Source: Straminergon stramineum (taxonomy: Eukaryota; Streptophyta; Bryopsida; Hypnales; Calliergonaceae). From it: a stretch of 64,000 bases of DNA. The position numbers were made by a program, and so were the translations under genes. The notes under the pieces are model-generated. The model did not search any database and was not told where the DNA came from. It was given only the letters and a program-made list of their open reading frames with translations. The stretch lies in contig OY987263.1 of NCBI GenBank assembly GCA_963920665.1, positions 19,951,430 to 20,015,429 of the forward strand, given 5' to 3'. Below are positions 46,217 to 57,117 of the stretch, one piece after another (position 1 is the stretch's first letter; each line of letters begins with the position of its first letter).

Positions 46217-48226
46217 TCTATTGTTCAAAATTTGAATGTTTGGTTCATTAGGGACTAGTGTTCATTGTTCAAACTATAAACCACAAAAATTCACTTTGAA
46301 GCCTTTCCACATGTCCATACCAAGGGAGGGTTTCACTTTGGTTGTCTTGGTTCAACAATGTCAACACAATGGACTTCTAGAGTCTAGGGGGTCAATTCTT
46401 GTATATTATGCATGGGGTAGTGGTTTAAGAAGAGCAAAATAAGCTATATACTTCAAATTTGATAACTTATAATAACTTTGTATTAAAACTTTTATAAGAG
46501 GAAATAAGGCTAAGATTGCTAATAAATTCCAGTAATTCATCTAAGAAAGACCAATTCTAGTAATATGTGCTTGACTTCATGTTACAAAAGGAACATTAAA
46601 ATCTTGAAAGTGAGATTTTTTCCATGAAAATCTAATTCTACCAATTGCTCTCAATGGATATTTCGTTAAAATGGGAATATTCCACAAACTTGGCAATTTT
46701 CAAGGTTAGACCATGTGGTGTGAAATATACACAACTCCTAGATTTTAGGCCATATGGACTGAAATGTTGAGTAAACTTGCCATTTACTGCACACATCCAA
46801 TAACCAAACAACAATTGTTGCCATTTACCATATACTAACCACATGATGCAACTACCAATTCAATTGCCATGGGAACAAAATTTTGTATCACCGCCCAATG
46901 ATTGCACACTGTGCGGTGAAGGGTTGCAAGAAATTTTTAACTAGATTTTAGCTTCATTGCCTTTAGATTGCAATAAAATTTATAAGATAAAATCTTTTTG
47001 CATTTTGTTTTTTGAAGGTGAATCTTAACATGATATTTAATGATCATACCAAATTTCAAAACATGCAAATCTTTGTATTTATGTGGAGAAGGATTTGAAT
47101 TTTGTCTGTGTGGTGATTGGCAAGTTTACTATATACCAGTCCTAGAAAATAAATGGAAAAATGGCATATAAATATCACCACTTTAACAAAATATTAGTTT
47201 TTAATAATAGAGTTGGATATCATGAAATACTAATTTTTCATAATATCTTTGATGCATAGCAAGTTTTGCAATAATTATAAGGTTTGCGATGTCCATACTC
47301 AAGTCCAAGATACTATTACTATCCAATTTCATTTTTGTAACTAAGGTTAATCAATGAGTTTAATTATTACAATACATAGGTAGTGCAAAAGTGTCAATTG
47401 ATTGAATGCTCCATTCAAGTAGTTAGGTGGTGAATGGTCATGAATATTGATACACAAATCCTAAGGCAAGAATAGTAGAATGCAATGAATGCAATAATGA
47501 AGTCTAATAAGTGACATTATTAGAAGGATATTTTCAGAAGAAAATTAAGAAACAAAAACATTTAATAATTAAAAAAAATTAGGGTCCGATTGCCCTCCCC
47601 TATTTGAAGAAATTTTCTTATTATAAGTTCTTAAAATGACTTTTGAGTGCCCAAAACTATTATGATTGATGTAAAAATCATATCATTTGTTATTTTGATT
47701 CTTCTCAATGTCTTCTTTCCTACTATGATATTAGAATTAATCATAAAGGTTGTCCCTAGTTGTAACAGTTGTCTCAAAAGAAGGTTAACTAAGAATAGTA
47801 CAAAAAAAACACAACACCAAACTCCATTAGACCCAATTTTGGTGCTCCTAGGAGTTTTGTCCATGGTTTTTTTTGAGAAAATTTTCGCTAAAAAGCAATG
47901 AATTTTTTTTGCAAGGAATATTTAGAGAAATATTCTTGCTTTTTAGTGGATGAAATCTCTAATTTGCTATCAAATCTTGGGGCAATTTCACTCTATTTGA
48001 ATGAATATACATCATTTTGGATGATTAAATGAAACTTCATCCATATATTGCAAATTTCATCCATTTCCATGGATGTAAATAGCTTCAGCCTTCTAGTGAT
48101 TATTGCTTTGGATATTCCCTACAATATAATAATGAAAAAAAAATCCCTGGTTTGTCTTGTGTTTTTCTCAAACTCTAGCTCCTTGTCCCACATTGCATAC
48201 ACTTTAGGATTAACTCTAATATAATC
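46217..48226. other. AT-rich spacer, no gene seen
   Basis: Contains the split copy of the 18866-18975 repeat (about 47813-47870 and 48168-48225). No coding sequence is supported. Confidence 0.4.
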
Positions 48227-48228
48227 TA

Positions 48229-49384
48229 TACAAAATAGTGAAATTAGGTTGCCTTGACAATTAGGTTGCCTTACAACAAGAAAGTTACTTTAACCCCTAA
48301 AGGACCAAATGGTATTTTTTGGCAACATAGTGATTTTGGGCAACTCACTATGGATGGAATTTTTATTTTTTTTCTTTAAAATTTTCACACAACATGTGCC
48401 CGACGAATAGCTTTAAGATCCAACAATTTCATAACTTTTGAATACATGGTTAAAAAGTTATTGTATGATATACTGTTTTCATTGCTTGGCAAGTAGCTCC
48501 GGCAGTAAAAAAAGCTTCTTAAAAAATCACTTTTTTTTAAAATAAAAATTTGAAATTTATTTTCCTGATTTTTATATACATAGAAAGCTTTGAATCATTC
48601 CATTTTGATTTATGAGATGAAAGTTATGAAGAGTTTTAGTTGTGGGTAGTTTGTGGGTAGTAATGGAACCTCTATTCTAAAATAAACTTTGAAGACCTTT
48701 ATTTCACTCAATTTTTAATATTTTTGGAAAAAAATAAAAATGTGAGGTGTAGATTGTTTATTACAACAATTTAACCATTGGGATTGGCATTTTTCAATTC
48801 CATAAATAAATTATTAACAATTTAGTATTTTGAATCATTCTCTACTTCTTTCAACTTACTATTTTTTACCTATATGTTGTGCAATTCTAAATGATCTAAA
48901 AATTTTCAAGCATGTAGCCAACATGACTTGAAGAATGAATCCAAAGAGTTACAACCATTTTGGACATTTTTTCATAATAATCTGACCTTGTGAAGTGCAT
49001 CTGCCCGGATTTTAGCAGGGCCCCAAAATGGCTTTTTGTCACTTCAAATGCTAATATCTTGCAATCCAAATGGTGGAAATTTCTGAAATTTTTTCCACAT
49101 CTTCCCAAACCAGCTTACTACAAGATCCTATGGTTACATTTGTCCAAAACTTTTGTTTTTTCTAAAATTTGGTACTTGTACTAGAGATGACAGTTTTAAA
49201 GTGTTTTTGGTGAAAACATCATCAAATACCTTTAGGGGTTAGAAGCCATCAAAGTTAACAAACATTTCTAAAAATATTTCCATTTGTATACATAGAGGTT
49301 CATAAGTCCCAATTACAACAATATCTAATTCAAAAGTAGTGCATTCTTGTACAATAACTGAAAATATTTAAATAGTGTCATATT
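48229..49384 (+). mobile_element. 253-bp-type MITE (family D, copy 1), interrupted and truncated
   Basis: The left part 48229-48294 and right part 49239-49384 match the intact copy at 49785-50037 but are separated by a 944-bp element. The right terminal inverted repeat, about 45 bp, is missing. Confidence 0.75.
48295..49238 (+). mobile_element. 944-bp TTAA-flanked element (family A, copy 2), nested in a MITE
   Basis: TTAA|CCCCTAAAGGACC at the left (TTAA 48291-48294) and CCTTTAGGGG|TTAG at the right. The body has the same length as 14621-15564. The empty site is visible in the sister MITEs as GTTACATTACAAGCC and ATACTTTACAAGCC, which places the insertion at a TTA-containing target. Confidence 0.8.
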
Positions 49385-49784
49385 TGTGTACATAATAAAA
49401 AATAGGTTCCTTTCTTATGGATTAGAATACTTAAGAATGCACCTGCCTCGGTATTGAGAGTTGCCACGCTGCGGGTTCGGGATGCAGGAACCCAGTCTCC
49501 CAAGCAGAACAATCCTCCAGAGTCCCCTGCGGGCCTGCCTTTCTCAATTTTGACACTCAACAGTCATCACTAATTGTAACGTTTCGATAATTTCCAGAAG
49601 TCCGGCAGCTGCGTAATTTCTGGGGGTCCAACCACATTGCTCATGTGGCAAAATGAAAAGACAAATGTACATTAAAATTTTTGACGACATTTATCCATTT
49701 GAGTTACACATACTACTATTAATAATAAGAAAGATCCGACGAATCCTTGGCCCTGTTTACAGTAGTCTGTGATTGACGATTACC

Positions 49785-50037
49785 TACACTAAATAGTGAA
49801 ATTAGGTTGCCTTAACAATTAGGTTGCCTTACCCCAAGAAAGTTACATTACAAGCCATCAAAGTCAACAAATATTTCTAAAAATATTTCCATTTGTACAC
49901 ATAGAGGTTCATGGGTCCCAAATACAGCGATATGAAATTCCAAAGTAGTTCATTCTCGTACAGTAACTGTAAATATTTATTTAGTGTCAAATGTCCAGAA
50001 ATTAGTGAGGGGCAACCTAATTTCACTATTTAGTGTA
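49785..50037. mobile_element. Intact 253-bp MITE (family D, copy 2)
   Basis: Perfect 27-bp terminal inverted repeats start TACACTAAATAGTGAAATTA. Sister copies lie at 48229-49384 (interrupted) and 55522-55775. It has no coding capacity. The target duplication is not clear. Confidence 0.85.
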
Positions 50038-50077
50038 CACTACCTGTCGCTGATGTCTACAATAGATCCTGTGATTC

Positions 50078-50555
50078 ATGTCGTTTTTTCGTGATAAATC
50101 GCGAAGAAAATTACGCTGTCCGTCACTGCTTGGAAGAAGCACCCGCCCCCTGCACAGCTGCACAACGACACCCAACTCGTCTTCCAAGTCGCCGAATCTC
50201 ACTTATTAGCTGGCGTGTGCTGGATGGATGCATCCTCGAACTCCTGAACCAGCAGGATCCTGGCTCGAACGAGTACCTCGCTCACATCGGCAGCGTTCAT
50301 CCCGGGTCGGATGGCATGGAATACTTGCGCGAATTTCGCTTCTACGACACCGGAGTTCCCGAGAGCGCACAAATAAGTTACCGTACGTAAGTCCGTAGCT
50401 TCACGGTGGACGTTCCGTACACGGCGAGTAACTTCGCTGCATTCATCACGGAAGGAGGGAAGCGCGATCCAAGATTCCAAGATTGCCGCTTCCTTGTCAT
50501 GTTGACGCCAGACTCCAGCTGGGTTCTATTCCGGGATCCACTTTCTCAAGAATAG
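50078..50555 (+). pseudogene. GC-rich remnant of an unrecognised protein gene
   Basis: From about 50100 one frame reads as well-used plant codons (KKITLSVTAWKKHPP, QLVFQVAESHLL). Around 50205-50240 the good codon usage moves to another frame (NEYLAHIGSVHPGSDGMEY), which meets TAA at 50388-50390. It then resumes in the same frame (FTVDVPYTASNFAAFITEGG, ending FRDPLSQE and TAG at 50553-50555). One frameshift and one stop suggest a young pseudogene, or unseen splicing: CGTAC|GTAAGT sits at the stop. I do not recognise the family. A minus-strand frame over the same bases is probably a shadow. Confidence 0.4.
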
Positions 50556-50848
50556 GTCGAAGCCATAAACTGGAGAATTCAAGCTTCAAATTTTGACCAT
50601 CATCACCTGCAACAGGGTGTGCAGTGAGATTATTACATTCCCTCTCTTACCATGCTCTTGTAATTTTTTTTAAGAAAATCATTTGCATTTATGTCAACTT
50701 TCCATGAATTTGAAGTAACGAGTGTTTACTAGATGAAACAAATCTAGGTACACCTTCAGTTGGGACTAGATTCGCTTTGCAAGCACGCATCTTGAAACTT
50801 GGCAATCTCATCTGTATTCCATGTAAGAGTCACCTCGTCATGCTTAGA

Positions 50849-52111
50849 GCCGGTTGCCATTGGGGTTCCGGACCCCCAGGCAGCCTCCATCAACGCTGGG
50901 ATCGGAGCTGGACCTCCGACTGGACCTCCAGGCTCCAGTCCGTGAAGTTCGCTTTCACAGAACTGGAGGGACTGGAGGGGGCTTCTGGAGGGCTATTTAC
51001 AACTAAAAACAAGGTTAATGAATGTCATGAAGGTTCCGCTCTGGTTCCAGAAGCGTAGAAGTTACCACGGCTGTGGTGAAACTTATTTGAGCAGTTAACT
51101 TTGCGTTATTAATTTTGCAAGGGGTGTACACATTCTGGCTGATTTCGAGGAATGCCCATTTGTGAAAACCCATTACGAAGTCTTATTTGACAGAATATTT
51201 CCAACCAGATATACAAATAAAAAATGTAGTGTTTGAGTTCCTGATTCCAGTACTGGAGTTATATTCTCCAATTATATCTCTAAAAATAATAATGTTTATA
51301 ATTAAAAAATAAAAATTACCCCCATATGGATATATTCAACAATGGTATCACTAAATTATAATTTAAAAAAAAATTCTTCTTAACTCACTAAGTAAAATTA
51401 GATTTTACAAACCAAAATCATCACTTACACAATGTAGAGAATCCAACGAATAAGATTAAATATGAAACATTTTACACAAGGCCCTCCATGTCAATGACAA
51501 AGTCTCTGCCATGGATTAGGATTGTGTCACTACTTTCATTATGCTATATAAATTGTACTAGTCAAATTTTGGAAGTTCTTTTGTGGATTTTTCATGTTTG
51601 TGTAAGTTGTTAATTTTTAGGAACATAGTGTGTAGACAGTATTGAGTATTGTAGGGGCAAGTCTAATTTAATGTTGAATACGTTGTGATTTCAATGATTT
51701 TTAATCTTTTTTTTTTTGGAACCAAATGGATAATTTCCATTGATAAAGGGAATTCAATCCATTTTTTGATCCACAAGCTTTATTTAAAATTAATATTCCA
51801 CGCTTTATTAATTTAATGTTGCTTTGAAAATCTTAAAAAATCGTATACTCTTCATTTTATCTGTGATTGCTCAACTGCTACTGTACATAATTCAGGCTCT
51901 CTTAATTTAAATGCAGGCTAAATGTGTATGGTAAAAAATCCAGGAAAGTTATCACCCTGAATGGGCCCTACTGAGGTGCTCAAACCCGGAAAGGGTGTCT
52001 AGCCCGGCTTCCTGGGATTGCAATGGACCCCCCCTGGACCCCCATCCAGCCTCCGAAGGTCCAGACCCCCCCTCCAGTAGCTGGAGGTCCGGAACCCCAA
52101 TGGCAACCGGC
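50849..52111. mobile_element. 1.26-kb element with perfect 26-bp GC-rich terminal repeats
   Basis: The left terminus begins GCCGGTTGCCATTGGGGTTC (50849) and the last 26 bases at 52086-52111 are its exact inverse. Both ends run about 150 bp of GC-rich, CTGGAGG/CCTCCAG-containing sequence around an AT-rich core. No transposase was recognised. Flanks TGCTTAGA and CCTTATTC share only CTTA, so the target duplication is uncertain. Two inverted solo copies would be the alternative. Confidence 0.6.
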
Positions 52112-52319
52112 CCTTATTCTTGTTTCTTGCATTACAGGAAGTATAAAGTTGGCATGGAGTATTGCAAATTTCATTTAAACGGTTTCCCCCCCTTTTTCCA
52201 TCCAATTATGGTGACGAATTTCTTGCTATCTCCAGTATGTTGCGTCCACCCCGCCTGTGCAATTCTAAAAACCCCCCCTTATAACCTCATTGGCTCATTT
52301 CGGAACAAAGGAATCTAGC

Positions 52320-53092
52320 TACTATATCGAACAGGTCATCAAGTACTGTCGAAGTTGACTTTGTTTGGCACTACAAGCCGCCGTGACAACGCCCGTGCTA
52401 TGCGTGTGTGTTTATCAGGACGCATGGCTCTTGGACGGATTTAGTGAGTCACCCACTTTTCCCGAAGCAGGTGTGAAATAAAGTTACTGGCACTGCCCAT
52501 AACTTATCCGAGTTGCAGGGGCAATATAATGCGTGAACAAGAGCGTCTCCACTCAAGACTGAGAGCCGGCAGACCAGCGTGCAGATGCTGGGAGAGCTAA
52601 AAACGCAATCCCCACTCCAGGACGGTGACGCGAGAGCAAGAGGTTGCAGTCGCTACAGGGTGGTGGAATTATTGGTGAGTCTTCCTCTGCTCTTTATGAT
52701 TCGCGTTCTGACCACGAGTCGATACTGTACGGATCAGTTCTAGCTAGACAAGCTTAGTTCACTTGCACAGGGTGATGACTGAAGGAAGGATTATGGACTT
52801 TGGAATTGTCAAGGTGATCCAGCTAGCTAGCGTTTTTGTTTTCATTGAGATTCTAGCTAGACAGTGTTTGTGTATTCGCTTAGATCACTCTGCGGCCCAG
52901 TTCTATGATCGATTGCTTGTGAGTTTCAGAGCCGATACTGTCACTGCGGTGCATGCACATCTCGAAGTGAGGAGAATTTTGAACATTTTTTGTGCTTCGA
53001 GTGTGATACTAGTTATGTTTCTGTGATGATGTATCTGGTGATTCAGCTCGTGCTAACATATTGGACGTCTCTACTGATTCAGAACTTTGAGA
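52320..53092 (+). promoter_or_regulatory. Promoter and 5' leader of the peroxidase gene, with leader intron
   Basis: GC content rises from about 52340. A leader exon probably ends ATTG|GTGAGT at 52674. An acceptor, CTACTGATTCAG, ends at 53082, only 10 nt before the ATG, so the leader intron would be 52675-53082. The transcription start is not fixed. Confidence 0.5.
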
Positions 53093-55031
53093 ATGGCTCG
53101 TTTCGGGGCCGCGGTTTCGATACTCGCGTTAGTTCTAGCCGCGAGTGTTCTGAGCGTGTCAGCTGGATCGTTGAGCGCGACTTACTACCAGAAGACTTGC
53201 CCTTCAGCCGAACAGATCATTCGCAAGACCGTATACCAATTGTACGAAAAGAAGGGCAACATTGCAACTTCTTTGATTCGGTTCGGTTTCCATGATTTTT
53301 TCAATGTAAGTCCATACGCCAGTTCTACAACTTTCATTTGCATAGTTTTCCTACTGATCAGTGAGCTCATGTTTGAAAATGCACTAATCTTGTCATGTGA
53401 GAATGCTGCAGGGAGCCGATGGGTCGTTTCTGCTACTGTCAAAGCCTGGGATGACATCCGAGAAGGACTCCACCAGCCAAGAAGGCATGCGAAATGAGAA
53501 ATACGTGAACAATATTAAAGACGCAGTAGAGAAGGTTTGCCCCGGAATCGTGTCTTGCGCGGATATTCTCGCCGTTGGAGCAGCTGCTTCCGTGCAAGTG
53601 GTACGCTATACTTAGATTCCACTCGTTCTAGAATCTTATTATTTCGATATCCACTATGTTTCTTACTTCCTTGCTCACGCTGTTACTTCGGTTTCTCTGC
53701 AGTTGGGAGGTCCTTACGTGAAGACTTTGATGGGTCGTCGCGACAGCCGCATCAGCTTGAAATCCTCCGCAGACTCGATTCCTAAGCCGCAGGACAGTGT
53801 CGATAAGGTCCTAGCATTTTACAAATCGATCGGTATCAGCACCGAACAAGCAGTCGCTCTTATGGGTAAGTGACAGGAGACTACTTTCTGATGACCATAG
53901 TTTCATTTCTTTTTTCCAACTCATCGCACACGGGAAAGCAGATCCGCAGACATTCATGAGTCAGTTTTGTTCAAAGTTCCGTGATAGAATCTGTCACAGT
54001 AATGTACTAGACAAGCTTTCAAAGCCAGAGGGTTCAAGAAGGTTAAATGATAATACTAATTTGCTCCCTTGAATCAAGAACAGTAAAGAGTGTATTCTTA
54101 GCGTCATCATGAAGCTTCCGTGGGAGTAGAGTGCTGCTCAGGCTGGAGCGCGCCTACCCCCCCTCCCCGTTTATGTTCCGTGGATAGGATGTACCAGGGC
54201 AGACATTTCAGGGGGTGAATCTCCCGCGCAGCAACCGTTCCTCTCCTTGAATCTATGCTGCTGTAACCTTCTCCCGGCTCTTGAAGGTTACCGCAGAGAA
54301 CTGGACACACTTCACCAGTCAAGTGTGCATTATCTTATAACACAACGGCAGTATTAGCTTCCTAGTACGCCCCCGTGTGAGACCCTGACAGGATCTGTCT
54401 GGTCCAAGCCAAATGCTTTGAAGTTCATCGATCTTAGTGAAAACGGCGTGTTCCAGATTGCCAAATTCTGGTATTCAAGTTATTAGAGCTCAGATTTAAG
54501 TTTAAGGACTATCACGGATCGAGCTCTACAGACCTGGAGTTTCCTTGGTGCGGTAATTTTTTCACCTCTATTTTAACAAATAAGAGAGAGGTTGGTGAAA
54601 AATGATCCACTGATTATTGTTGTCGATGTGCAGGTGCCCACACCATTGGAAGAGCCCACTGCGTGAGCTTCAACGAACGGATCTACCCGAAAGTGGATCC
54701 TAACCTGGCCCCTGCGTTCGCCAAGCTCCTCCTTCACCGATGTCCCCCCAACCCCACGGAGGTTCACTTCACGTACTTCCGAAACGACGAGCAATCGCCC
54801 ATGGCCTTCGACAACCACTACTACGTCAACTTGCTCGCCAAAGAAGGGCTCATGGGCATCGACTCCAAGCTCTCCATGGACCCGAGAACCCGGCCTTACG
54901 TGGTCAAGTACGCCGCGGACGCCACTGCCTGGCGCACGGTGTTTGCGGCCGCGTACAAGCAGCTGAGCGAGTTCAAGCCGCTCACGGGCACGCAAGGCGA
55001 AATCCGCAAGCGGTGCTCTTATGTAAATTAG
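53093..55031 (+). CDS. Secreted class III peroxidase lacking the distal disulfide
   Basis: Four exons, 53093-53305, 53412-53600, 53703-53865 and 54634-55031, give 320 aa; three introns at the classical class III positions. The enzyme would reduce hydrogen peroxide while oxidising phenolics in the cell wall. Residues 1-25 form a signal peptide (VSILALVLAASVLSVSA). Distal Arg63 and His67 (RFGFHD), proximal His191 (GAHTIGRAHC) and the cysteines in TCPS, VCPG, VSCAD, AHC, HRCP and RKRC are present. The pair that would form the Cys44-Cys49 bridge of horseradish peroxidase is absent: HDCF is HDFF (Phe69) and GCDAS is GADGS (Ala73), with one residue fewer between them. The C-terminal half resembles the atypical Arabidopsis PER21/PER42 group (PLTGTQGEIRKRC). 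The leader intron ends just before the ATG. Confidence 0.93.
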
Positions 55032-55521
55032 AGGAACGGACGCATTCAGTTAGTCGTTCTGATCATGACTCATTCCATTCGTTCTTTGAACAAAAGTATT
55101 CAATGAATTGCAATAAAAGCGGGGCGCACAGGCAAATGCTTGGGCCTGAATAAAACAGTGATATTTTTTTACAGAAGCTTCTCTGCGATCTGCGACACTG
55201 GTTTATCCTTTTAGTGAGCAACTTATGTACAAATTCACACTTTTAAATTAGTGCAGGTTGAACTATACTGTCCCGACTACAGTGACAAATTTCGCCCCCA
55301 CTAATTGCCTAAATCAGTGTTGATTTTTTTCCTGTTGGACACAAATGAAAGAAATTTCATGGCAAGGATAACTTAGACTATAGCGAACCCCAGTCGAAGT
55401 AACTTTCGTCAAGTGTATCCTTTAGTTTTGTTGAGGAAGCAAACCAATATTTTTAGAGTGAAAAGGCTAAATTGATTGCATGCTCGGTGAATCATGGATG
55501 CGTGTAAGGCGGCAAGTAATC

Positions 55522-55775
55522 TACACTAAAGAGTGAAATTACGTTGCCTTTATAATTAGGTTGCCTTACCCTAAGAAAGATACTTTACAAGCCACCAAAG
55601 TCAACAAAAATTTCTACATATATTTTCATATGTACACAAGAAGGTTTATGAGTCCCAATTACAACAATACATAATTCAAAAGTAGTGTATTCTTGTAGAA
55701 TAATAGTAAATATTTATATAGTGTCAAATGTTGAGAAATTAGTGAGGGGCAACCCCTTTTTCAGTATTTAGTGTA
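55522..55775. mobile_element. 254-bp MITE (family D, copy 3)
   Basis: Same order of words as 49785-50037 (ATTAGGTTGCCTTACC, AGTCAACAAA, AAATTAGTGAGGGGCAAC). The termini TACACTAAAGAGTG and ATTTAGTGTA have drifted, so this copy is older. Confidence 0.75.
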
Positions 55776-55798
55776 TCCACTATAGCCTATAGGTTGTT

Positions 55799-57113
55799 GG
55801 GTGATTGCAAGAAACACTTGCTAGTTTCGTTGTGTTTTTTTTTTTGGAGCGCTATAACTTTTGAATTATGAATCCAATTCCAAAACCAAAAAAAGGATTT
55901 CTAGATATCTTTCTTGTTATTGTAATCCTTATTTTTCAGAAATTTTTAAAAATCATTTTATATTTAAAAGTCAATTTTGATAATTTGTCACACTTTGACA
56001 TTTAAGGGGTTTTTATACTATTGAGTGGTTTAAATTAGTGATTTTCAGCTGAAATTTCTATGGTATATTAGTTTAGTAGGCATACATGTGCCTACCAAAG
56101 AAAATCTAAAAATTCATTATTTTATATCCTCCACGTTCATGCAAATAGGCCTCTCTTGCGAGTGCAATTCTAAACAATAGAGATAGTTTTGAACTCGTTT
56201 TTTTGCTCAAATCTCATCATCAAAAAGTCCTCCCAAATGGCCAATTTTTAGTTTTCTTGAAAATTGTTTTTCCTATTTTCTACAAATTAAAACATCAAAG
56301 TATGTATTTTCTTTGTTAGAATTCTATGTCCCAAAATATATCATGGAAAATACATACTTTGACGTTTCAATTTGCAGAAAATAGGAAAAACAATTTTCAA
56401 GAAAACTAAAAATTGGCCATTTGGGAGGACTTTTTGATGATGAGATTTGAGCAAGAAAATGAGTTCAAAACTATCTCTATTGTTTAGAATTGCACTCGCA
56501 AGAGAGGCCTATTTGCATGAACATGGAGGATATAAAATAATGAATTTTTAGATTTCCTTTAGTAGGCACATGTATGCCTATTAAACTAATATACCATAGA
56601 AATTTCAGTTGAAAATCACTAATTTAAACCACTCAATAGTATAAAAAACCCCTCATTAGATGGGATTCAGCTGCCTTGGAGGGTCGTTTCAGGCCAGTTT
56701 CCAAGGCTGGGAACCAGCCAGGGCTGGCCAGAATTTAAAATTATTAAAAAATTATTAAAAAATTTATAAAAAAATTTTAAAATTAATTTTTTATTATTAT
56801 CCGACGTGGCCATCACCTGACCACGTCAACGAGCTGCTGTGGCCGAGTTCCCACAGTCTTAGAACTTGTGGGAACTCGCAGTCTTTGGCAGGAGCTCATT
56901 CTCATCTAATGAAATGTCAAAGTGTGACAAATTATCAAAATTGACTTTTAAATATAAAATGATTTTTAAAAATTTCTGAAAAATAAGGATTACAATAACA
57001 AAAAAGATATCTAGAAATTGTTTTTTTGGTTTTGGAATCGGATTCATAATTCAAAAGTTATAGCGCTCCAAAAAAAACGCAACGAAACTGGCAGGTGTTT
57101 CTTGCAATCACCC
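55799..57113. mobile_element. Near-perfect palindromic (foldback) element, 34-nt loop
   Basis: Arms 55799-56311 and 56346-57113 are inverted copies, with few differences, around a 34-nt loop. The right arm is longer only because a 258-bp MITE sits in it (56654-56911). The ends are GGGTGATTGCAAG and its inverse, flanked by TGTT on both sides (55795-55798, 57114-57117), a likely target duplication. No coding sequence. Any transcript through it would fold into a long hairpin. Confidence 0.8.
56654..56911. mobile_element. CATTAGATG-family MITE (family E, copy 2), inside the palindrome
   Basis: Ends CATTAGATGGGATTCAGCTG and the inverse of CATTAGATGAGAATGAGCTC. Interior GGGTCGTTTCAGGCCAGTTT, an A/T-run core and CGACGTGGCC match copy 1 at 35602. 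The empty site can be read from the opposite palindrome arm as CCCCTTAAATG. Confidence 0.75.
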
Positions 57114-57117
57114 TGTT

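Noticed and set aside
50199..50480. 93-codon minus-strand frame (QVFHAIRPGMNAADVSEVL)
   Set aside because: The plus strand over the same bases has better codon usage in two consecutive frames, so this is probably a shadow, although it cannot be fully excluded.
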